Shown here piece by piece: positions 56,171 to 64,000 of a DNA stretch of 64,000 bases; position 1 is the stretch's first letter; each line of letters begins with the position of its first letter. A model generated the notes under the pieces. That model did no database searches. It was not told the origin of the DNA and saw nothing but the letters and a program-made list of their open reading frames with translations. The position numbers were made by a program, and so were the translations under genes. The stretch is from the NCBI GenBank assembly GCA_030762895.1, contig CM061070.1, positions 37,041,652-37,105,651 of the forward strand, in the 5' to 3' direction. The DNA is from Sophora flavescens (taxonomy: Eukaryota; Streptophyta; Magnoliopsida; Fabales; Fabaceae).

Positions 56171-56357
56171 GCACCAAGGCAGACAGAAAAGGAGAGAGAA
56201 TTTTCACTGTTTACAAATTATTCCAAAAGTCTGTATTACGTTTGTGATGGAGAACTAATCACCAGGGATTAGTCTGCTGTAATCGGTTTCCACCGACACT
56301 TGAGGTTCCATAATTCCCGATCAAATTGCTCATCTCTTTCAATATTATGCTATATGC

Positions 56358-56507
56358 CTTGTTTGCTTAATTCAAGTTATATAGAATAAGTATTGATTAA
56401 TTTCGATGATTCTATGTTCCTAAACCTTAATCGCGTTTGCTTAATTCGCGTGTGTTTGGTCGTGTTTGCTTAATTCATGAGAGCTTCAATCCGTTTGCTT
56501 AATTCGA
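56358..56507 (+). other. leader hairpin cassette of D
   Basis: Loop TTTGCTTAATT four times. Stems: CTTG/CAAG (56358-56376), CGCG/CGCG (56432-56450), TCGTG/CATGA with one wobble (56460-56480), and a weak fourth with two pairs (about 56491-56507). Spacing is 74-29-29 nt. Confidence 0.62.
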
Positions 56508-56844
56508 AAATTAGGAACATATATCTCGTAGTGTCAATTGCACTTGTTTAATTGCTGCTACAATCGAAAAGATATTAGAATCCGCTTAGGGCTTGGAAAT
56601 TATGTGAATCAATGATAATTGGGAAACCGAAATAGCAGATTAATCGTTCTAGCTTATTGATAATCACTTAATTGCACTGTTTTCTTAATCGAATCTTAAA
56701 TCTACCCCCCCCCCCCCCCAATTAATTTGTAGGTTAATAATAATCCAAGAGTCCTTGAGAGACGATACTCGAGTTGTCGTTCCCTAACTATAATTTTTCT
56801 TCCAACCACTCATTTTTGACCCGTGTGCGACAGCGGATCAAAAT

Positions 56845-56862
56845 TGGTGCCGTTGCCGGGGA
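56845..56862 (+). other. primer binding site of D (tRNA-Asp), one change
   Basis: TGGTGCCGTTGCCGGGGA: the fourth base is T instead of C, a CpG-type transition. Confidence 0.88.
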
Positions 56863-56896
56863 CTCTTGTTGTTGTTATTAACAGATTTGTTCAGTT

Positions 56897-58333
56897 CTGG
56901 CTACTAGGTCTGGTTGTTCTGACCTGTTTGATTTTGATCCTGAAATTGAGAGAACCTTTCACACACGCCGTAGAGCAATTCAGGCTAGCACTAGTTCACC
57001 AACCAATAGTGATAACATGGCTGATCAAAGAACACTAAGACAACTTGCTTCTCCTGATGTTAATTACAATGGTTTATGTATTGAATTTGCTGATGTCGTT
57101 GCTCCTTTTGAATTGAAATATGGTTTAATACACTTGTTGCCAAGGTTTAGTGGTCTTACAGGTGAGGATCCGCATAAGCATCTGAAAGAATTCCAGGTTG
57201 TTTGCTCTACACCTTTGAGACCGGAAGGAATACCAGAAGACCATATCATGCTGAGAGCCTTCCCATTCTCACTTCAAGGTGCTGCGAAGGATTGGTTGTA
57301 TTATCTTGAGCCGAATTCAGTTTCAACCTGGAATGATTTGAAGAAAGTCTTCCTAGAGAGATACTTCCCTGCCTCCAGAGCCGCATCAATCAGGAAAGAG
57401 ATATGCGGTATTAGACAAGGCAATGAATCATTGGCCGAGTACTGGGAGAGATTTAAGAAGTTGGTGTCCAGTTGTCCTCAGCACCAAATTTCTGAGCAGC
57501 TGCTTATTCAGTACTTTTATGAGGGATTGCTATCAATGGACAGAAACATTTTAGATGCTGCTAGCGGGGGAGCACTTGTTGATAAGACTCTAGCTGCTTC
57601 CAAGTCATTGATTGAGAACATGTCACTCAACTCCTAATAGTTCACAACCAGAAACAATTCTGTCGAAACAAGGGGTGTGAATGAGATCCATGTGCCTTCT
57701 TCCAACAAAGCCCTTGAAACCAGACTTGATGAGCTTACTTCTTTAGTGAAACAGTTGGCAGTGGATAAAGCTCAAACAACAAGGTTGTGTGGTATTTGTA
57801 CTTCTCCTGAACACTTGACCGATACATGTCCCATTCTGAAAAATGAGTCGGTCACTGATTTGCGTCAAGCATATGCAGCCAATCTTTACAATCAAGGCAA
57901 AAATCAGAACAGGTACAACATTCCTGACCTTTCCACTAATAAGTACCACCCCAGCTGGAGAAACCATCCAAACCTTCGGTATGGAAACTCATCCACACAA
58001 CAACAACAACTGATGTTACTGCTGACACCACCATAGAACTCTCCCCAAGTGACCACCTCTGCACTTTCCGGACCTTCACTAGAGGACCTTGTCAAGTAAA
58101 TGGCTGCAAACAATCTCCAGTTTCAGCAACGAACGGATTCTAGTATTCATACTTTGCAGACACAGATTGGACAGCTTGCCACTTCGATGAATGCCATGCA
58201 GCAAGCTCAAGGATCGAACCACCTACCTGCACAAATAGTAGTGAATCCCAATGTCCCTAATCCTAATGTGAGTGCAATCACTCTGATATCCGGGAAGATT
58301 GTAGAACTAGCCCCTGAAAAAAATAAAAAATAA
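56897..58333 (+). pseudogene. gag of element D, interrupted
   Basis: One frame is coding-like from 56897, where a CTG stands at the place E has ATGGCT, so the start codon seems lost. It passes FDFDPEIERT, an in-frame ATG (57017) and a retrotransposon gag domain (RAFPFSLQGAAKDWLYYL near 57255-57310, FLERYFPAS). It continues to a TAA-TAG pair at 57635-57640. The frame goes on with a CCHC knuckle (CGICTSPEHLTDTC, near 57790-57830), stops at 58034 and 58097, and reaches the gag end at 58333. A run of A residues there shifts the reading into the pol frame. The paired stops would be CAA-CAG before C-to-T change. Gag forms the particle and binds genomic RNA. Confidence 0.85.
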
Positions 58334-58336
58334 TTG

Positions 58337-61300
58337 TTGAGGTAACACCTGGACCTTCTGTTGTTGCTGAGGCTGAAAAAGAGTATGTGCCACCAATTCC
58401 CTTCCCGCAAAGAGTACTGAAAAATAAAAAGATTGTTGAGGAAGACAAAGAGAGAGAGATTCTGGATGTATTCAGAAAAGTGGCAGTAAACATTCCGCTC
58501 CTTGATGTGATTAAGCAGGTTCCGAAATACGCAAAGTTTCTGAAGGATTTGTGCACACACAGGAGGAGGTTGAAGGGGAATGAGAGAATCAATTTGGGAC
58601 GAAATGTTTCAGCCCTCATTCAACCTAAACATGCACCTGAAAGGGTTACCATTTCAGCCCTCAATCAGGCAATCCCACAGAAATGGAAGGATCCGGGAAC
58701 TTTTGCTATTCCATGCACCATTGGGGATAGTAAATTCGACAATTGCATGTTGGATTTAGGAGCTTCTATTAATGTTATGCCTACTTCTGTTTTCAACAAT
58801 CTTGATCTTGGTCCTTTGCAGCATACAGGTCTTACTATTCAGTTGGCAAACAGGACCAATGCTCGCCCCATTGGAGTAGTAGAAGATGTGCTTGTCCAAG
58901 TTAATGACTTGATTTTCCCTGCTGATTTTTACATTTTGGACATGGAAGGAGAAACGAATTCAAGCAGATCACCAATCATTCTGGGCAGACCGTTCATGAA
59001 AACGGCAAAGACAAAGATTGATGTTGACTATGGAACCATGTCCATGGAATTTGGTGACATTGTTGCGAAATTCAACATTTTCGATGCTATGAAGCATCCC
59101 TTGGAAGAGCATTCTGTTTTTCAAATAGAGTTGCTTTCTGAAATTGTTGATGACACTTATTATGATTTGGTTGCAGCTGCTGATTTTCCATCTGTTTCTG
59201 GTTTTGATGATGTTTATTCATGTGCTGATTGTACTAACACTGACCTTTGTGTTGTTTGTGCTGAGATTGATGCTGCCTTGCAGGGTGACAGTGTAAATGA
59301 AGCTTTTCATTCAGCTGAAGTTCTTGACAGCACGGCTGCCCCAAGCATACCATCTATTGAGCAACCACCTTCCTTGGAGCTTAAGCCACTTCCTGAAAAT
59401 CTGAAATATGCTTATTTAGAGAGGAATGAAAAACTTCCGGTCATAATTTCCTCTAACCTTGATTTTGACCAGGAAACTAAGCTCTTGCAGGTTTTGAAGA
59501 AGCATAAGAAGGTGATTGGGTGGACCTTGGCCGACATACCAGGTATTATCCCATCCAGGTGTATGCATAGGATTCTGTTGGGGGATGGGGCTAAAACAGT
59601 TAGGCAGCCCCAAAGGCGGATTAACCCCTTGATTCTTGATGTTGTGAAGAAGGAGGTAACAAAACTCTTGCATGCAGGTATCATATATCCTATCTCTGAC
59701 AGTAATTGGGTGAGTCCAGTGCAAGTTGTACCTAAGAAATCTGGACTCACATTGGTAAAAAATGAAAACAATGAACTTGTTCCCACTAGAGTTCAGAATA
59801 GCTGGAGAGTTTGTATTGATTACAGGAGATTGAACCAGGCTACTAGAAAGGATCACTTCCCTTTGCCGTTCATCGATCAGATGCTTGAACGGCTAGCTGG
59901 TAAATCACACTATTGTTTTCTTGATGGTTTTTCAGGTTACTTTCAGATCCATATTGCACCAGAGGATCAAGAAAAGACAACTTTTACGTGCCCTTTCAGC
60001 ACTTTTGCTTACAGGAGGATGCCATTTGGTCTTTGCAATGCTCCTGGCACATTCCAGAGATGCATGATTAGTATTTTTACTGAATATATTGATAATTTCA
60101 TGGAAGTGTTTATGGATGATTTCACTGTTTATGGTTCTTCATTTGATGCATGCTTGCATAGTTTGAATATGGTTTTGGAGAGATGCATTGAAACTGACCT
60201 TGTTTTGAATTATGAAAAATGCCATTTTATGGTTGAACAGGGGATTGTTTTGGGGCATATTATTTCTGAAAAGGGTATTTCAGTAGATCTTGCTAAGATT
60301 GAGGTGATTTCTACACTGCCTTACCCATCTCGCGTTCGCGAGATTCGCTCTTTTCTTGGTCATGTAGGTTTTTACAGGTGCTTCATAAAGGATTTTAGCA
60401 AGATAGCGCTTCCTCTGTCAAACTTGTTGAAGAATGATGTCATCTTCAACTTTGATGACAACTGCAAAAAGGCGTTTGATTTCTTGAAGAAAGCATTGAC
60501 CTCTACTCCCATCATCCAGCCTCCTGACTGGACCCTCCCTTTTGAGATTATGTGTGATGCCTCTAACTATGCCGTGGGGGCGGTCCTTGCACAAAGGGTG
60601 GACAGGGCTGGCCATGTGATTTATTATGCTTCTAGAACTTTAGATGCTGCACAGGCTAATTACACTACTACTGAAAAGGAACTTCTAGCTATTGTTTTTG
60701 CTCTTGATAAATTCATATCATATTTGCTAGGTTCCAAGGTTGTTGTTTTCACTGACCATGCAGCTTTAAAGTACTTGTTGAAGAAACCAGAAGCAAAACT
60801 GAGATTGATTCGGTGGATGTTGTTGCTCCAAGAGTTTAGTGTGAAGATTAAAGATAAAAGTGGAGCTGAGAATTTAGTGGCTGATCACTTGAGCAAAATA
60901 GAGAGGGATGAAGATCCTTCTCCCATTCAGGATGACTTTCCTGATGAGCAGCTTTTACAGTTACATGGGGTAACTCCTTGGTTTGCTGATATTGTTAATT
61001 ATCTTGTTGCTGGTGTTTTTCCGACAGATGCAAATAGGTCACAAATTCACAAACTCAAGAGTGATGCCAAATATTATGTTTGGGATGATCCATATCTTTG
61101 GAAATTTGGTAGTGATCAGGTAATTAGGAGATGTGTCCCCGACTATGAGATTGAGTCTATTTTGCATTTTTCTCATGCTTCTCAAGTAGGGGGACATTTT
61201 GGGCCACAAAGGACTGCAAGAAAGATCCTAGATTCAGGTTTTTATTGGCCCACTATTTTTAAAGATGCTTATGAGATTTACCGCACTTGTAAAGAGTGTC

Positions 61301-61566
61301 AGATAGCAGGTACATCCATCACTCGTAAGAGTGAAATGCCTCAGCAACCTATGCTTTTCTGTGAGGTGTTTGATATGTGGGGAATTGACTTTATGGGTCC
61401 TTTCCCTGCATCTTTTAGTTTTCTCTATGTTTTACTTGCTGTTGATTATGTTTCAAAGTGGGTGGAAGCTATCCCCACTAGGACTAATGATTCTAGAGTT
61501 GTTAACAAATTTTGTCAGGTCCAATATTTTTTGCAGGTTCGGAATACCTCGTGCTATCATAAGTGA
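58337..61566 (+). pseudogene. pol of element D: protease, cysteine linker, RT, RNase H, integrase N-part
   Basis: Residues are counted from 58387. Protease active site DLGASIN about residue 122. Linker cysteine cluster CADCTNTDLCVVC about 278-291, then AEI. RT: VCIDYRRLN about 475, LDGFSGY, MPFGLCNAPGTF, and FMDDF about 575. RNase H: MCDASN about 722, TEKELLA, FTDHAALKYLL about 788, ADHLSK. Integrase zinc region H-H-C-C about 928-972 and the first catalytic Asp in WGIDFMG about 998. All these residues are intact. The motif set is that of the Athila clade of Ty3/gypsy. The frame depends on a shift from gag and is lost near 61505, where one extra base moves integrase into the next frame. Confidence 0.9.
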
Positions 61567-62203
61567 CCAAGGCACTCATTTCTGTAACCTCACCATGGAA
61601 GCTTTACTCCGAAAGTATGGAGTTGTGCACAGGGTCTCTACTGCATATCATCCCCAAACTAATGGGCAGGCTGAGATCTCAAACAGAGAAATCAAACAGA
61701 TCTTAGAGAAAGTGGTGCAGCCAAATAGGAAGGACTGGAGCCGCCGTCTAGAAGACGCACTTTGGGCTCAAAGAACAACTTTCAAGACACCAATAGGGAT
61801 GTCTCCCTATAGACTTGTATTCGGTAAAGCATGTCATCTTCCTGTAGAAATTGAGCACCGCGCTTATTGGGCGGTCAAAAGTTGTAATTTGGAAATGTAA
61901 AAAGCAGGCATTGAAAGAAAACTCCAATTACAGCAGCTTGAAGAGCTTAGGTTGGAAGCCTATCAAAGCTCTCGAATTTATAAAGAGAAAACTAAGCACT
62001 TCCATGATAAGATGATTTCTAGGAAGGAATTCTCTGTGGGCCAACATGTTTTATTGTTTAACTCCCGCCTAAAAAGTGCAGGTAGCAACAAGGTTTTTAA
62101 GGTTAATGGGCAGTGCTTGAAGCTATTCCATGAGAGCTCGGGGCCTGAAGATGAAACCGTAGAAGAGCTTTCCTTGGAAGAGCCCATCTACACTACAACC
62201 TGA
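61505..62203 (+). pseudogene. integrase C-terminal part of D, shifted frame
   Basis: Continues integrase one frame over. The second catalytic Asp is in IISDQGTHF and the catalytic Glu in HPQTNGQAEISNRE. GMSPYRLVFGKACHLPVE follows, as is usual for this family, then a TAA (61898) and an open tail with VGQHVLLFNSRLK to a stop at 62201. No chromodomain is seen, as expected for Athila. Confidence 0.85.
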
Positions 62204-63643
62204 TCAGGGAGCACCTTCTCCTTTCCCTCACTCTTATTTTATATTTATGTTCTTTCATTGAGGACAATGTATGTCTTAAGTGTGGGGGAGGGAACCAATT
62301 GCTTTGTTTTCCTTCTTTGTGTTGCTTTGTGTCGTATGTGTGTGAGTCTTGTGTCGGTAAGCTTGAATGGATTTTAATTAAATCTAGCATGGGTTGATTG
62401 CATGATAAATGTTGACTGTTGATGATTTCCCCCTAGGTTTTGAAAATTGAAAATTGATCCCCATGTGAAAAAATTGAAAATTGAACTTTGAGATATTTTG
62501 TTGTGATTGCATGATTTATGATAAGTTTGGGGTGAAGGGATGCACACACTAGGGATTGAATCTCAGTCAAACAATTTGCGAAAAATGTCCAGGTGAGGAT
62601 TTGAGCCTCCAACATGTTTTTAATTGTGTGAATCACTTTTAAGTTGCACTTTCCCGGATTTGCTTGAATCTCTTCATGGTTTGCATGCTTATGTGGTTGC
62701 ATCAAATGATTTAGGCAATTTTCTTTGAAATAACTACTTGGCCTAAAAAGAACCATCCCTAATGCATGTTCCCTAGTTAGCCACATTGATCCTAATAAGC
62801 CTATTGTTTCTTGATGACCTTATGTTATAAGCCAAAAATCTGGAAAAACCATGTTAACCCAATCTTAGGATTAGGAGAGCATGGAAGCTTAGCAAGAGAA
62901 GGGTTGCAAGAAAGTAAGTTTGGGGTGGCTACAAGGATACGATATGTTTTTTTAGGTTGAGAAAATGAAAAATAAAGGTTGGAGCCAAAGGCAAAAAGAA
63001 AAAAAGAAAAAAAAAGTACAAAAATGTCAAAAAAGGGTATTATCAGGAAAATGGCTGTAGTCACCCAAAGCATCAAAAAGAAAAAAAAGAAAAAAGGAAT
63101 AAGAGTGGAAGTCAAGGTAAAAAGTTTCATGCTCTCTTAATTCCTAGGGTTGTAAAGCCTAGTACCTTTGAATATCCTACCTTTAGCCAGGCCCCATTAC
63201 AACCTTTAAAAGATCTTTTGATGTTGCATGCATGTTTTCGTGGGAACCTTGTTTGAGATGAAAATCAAATTCATGGGAAGTGCTCTTGAAATGTGAAATT
63301 GAGTGAAATGTTGATAGCCTAGACAAATTGAGTGAATGAGTGAAATATTAAATGCCCTTGTGAGGAAGGCAATTGTTTGAAATTGGTGATCTCCCTTTTG
63401 TGTGTAACTTGGATCCTCAACTCAGATTACTGATTGCATGAATGTTGGAATTCTCAATTGTTTAAAGTAAATGAATGTGGGGATTACATTGTTGCAAAGG
63501 GGGAAAACATTGAAGAAAAATTGTTTTGTTAAAATTTCATGGAATCTGTGCGAAATTGGTTGAATCCTTTAAGCTTGCCAAGTTTGAGTCTTTTTGAGTT
63601 TTAGTTTGCTTGGGGACAAGCAAAGTTTAAGTTTGGGGTATTT
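62204..63643 (+). other. 3' noncoding interior of D
   Basis: No envelope-like ORF is present. It contains an internal hairpin CATTG-AGGA-CAATG (62256-62269) followed by GTGGGGGAGGG, A-rich tracts (about 62955-63100), the block shared with E and F ('agccaggccccattacaacc', near 63187) and a terminal hairpin at 63605-63624. AAGTTTGGGGTATTT abuts the LTR. Confidence 0.7.
63605..63624 (+). other. terminal hairpin of D
   Basis: TTTGCTTG-GGGA-CAAGCAAA; the LTR begins 20 nt after the last base. Confidence 0.7.
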
Positions 63644-64000
63644 TGATAAGCCTCTGGCTCGTCTAGTTTTATAACTAGTTAGACCATGGTTTTTGTACTA
63701 ATTATTCGAGTTTAATCTCGTTTTTGCCCAAATTTGGATTTAATTATCCTCAAGCAACATTTTGAGTCTCTTAAGTAGTTTTAGGATATTTTAGTTAATT
63801 TTGAGTCAAATAAGCATTTACTGCTATTTCATATTTTCAGGTTAATAAGAAGAGCAAAAAGGGAAGGGCACTTAAAGCAAAAGCCATCACGGTCAGGCCA
63901 TGACACTGGTCACGGCCGTGATGAGCTACCCATGAAGACCAGAAAGCATCACGGCCCAGCCGTGATACCCATCACGGGTGTGATGAGAAGACCCTGAAGA
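63644..64000 (+). repeat. 3' LTR of D, truncated by window end
   Basis: Matches 55624 onward (TGATAAGCCTCTGGCTCGTC). It reaches the dyad array and stops at the window edge. Confidence 0.9.

Larger units (their letters stand above)
55624..56840 (+). repeat. 5' LTR of D
   Basis: 1217 bp, TGATAAGCCTC to GCGGATCA. A hairpin CTAGTT-TTAT-AACTAG is at 55643-55658. Dyad array 55865-56150, TATAAAAA about 56162, leader cassette 56358-56507, C15 tract 56705-56719. Confidence 0.9.
55624..64000 (+). mobile_element. element D: Athila-type gag-pol retrotransposon, 3' LTR cut by window end
   Basis: 5' LTR 55624-56840, 3' LTR from 63644 to beyond 64000. Between them lie gag and a full set of pol domains, then 1.4 kb of noncoding DNA. 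It is the only element here with RT and integrase. It has several stops and frameshifts, a changed primer site and no ATG at the expected gag start, so this copy is dead. Its preserved catalytic motifs suggest decay is not old. Confidence 0.9.

Noticed and set aside
62204..63643. Envelope-like ORF expected in some Athila elements after pol
   Set aside because: No continuous frame or transmembrane pattern; the region is A-rich noncoding DNA shared with E and F.

Overview
The window is a stretch of plant nuclear heterochromatin-type DNA made almost wholly of nested transposable elements. Evidence for a plant, probably a eudicot with a large repeat-rich genome: Athila-type and other Ty3/gypsy elements primed by tRNA-Asp, tRNA-Lys and initiator tRNA-Met, a Sirevirus (Ty1/copia) tail, a CACTA TNP2 transposase relic, an L1-type LINE relic and several MITEs. 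I cannot name the species. I find no host gene, tRNA, rRNA or CRISPR array.

Layout. 1-1080: end of an LTR cut by the window edge (called LTR1). 1081-4469: tail and 3' LTR of a Sirevirus. 4470-6915, 17903-18161 and 37310 onward are one degenerate background into which larger elements fell. Element T (6921-17897, minus, target duplication GCTAG) is a gag-only Ty3/gypsy element with 3.3 kb LTRs; a solo LTR (14468-16783, ACCAT) sits in its 5' LTR. Element H (18162-37304, minus, TTGAG) is a large coding-poor element with a tRNA-Lys primer site; its left LTR was hit by element B (18371-24804, ATACC) and, 31 bp from B's target duplication, by element F (24846-30105, TCGAG). B's own 3' LTR holds a reversed solo LTR of its own family. 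37310-39590: MITEs and a TA microsatellite. 39582-40345: CACTA transposase relic. 40345-47140: LINE relic split by element E (40803-46167, AGTAT). 47250-47710: a long-TIR element. 47938-51565: tandem array of large inverted repeats. Element C (from 51566) is an Athila-type gag-protease relic, interrupted at 55624 by element D, a nearly complete but mutated Athila-type gag-pol element whose 3' LTR runs off the window.

How the parts relate. D encodes protease, reverse transcriptase, RNase H and integrase. E and F look like its non-autonomous partners: they share its LTR plan, primer site, 3' noncoding region and a cysteine-cluster linker of the D polyprotein, but no enzyme domains. F has an intact 389-codon ORF and nearly identical LTRs, so it moved recently. 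LTR1, D, E and F share a remarkable leader: four small hairpins with a constant loop, regular spacing (about 74-30-30 nt) and stems that change in a compensated way. Upstream of their TATA boxes lie arrays of short CpG-rich dyads, and in F, E and D the clear length difference between sister LTRs is one such unit. A perfect or near-perfect hairpin stands 20-21 nt before the 3' LTR in B, D, E and F. These shared structures, together with the cysteine-cluster ORF, are the best candidates for something undescribed.
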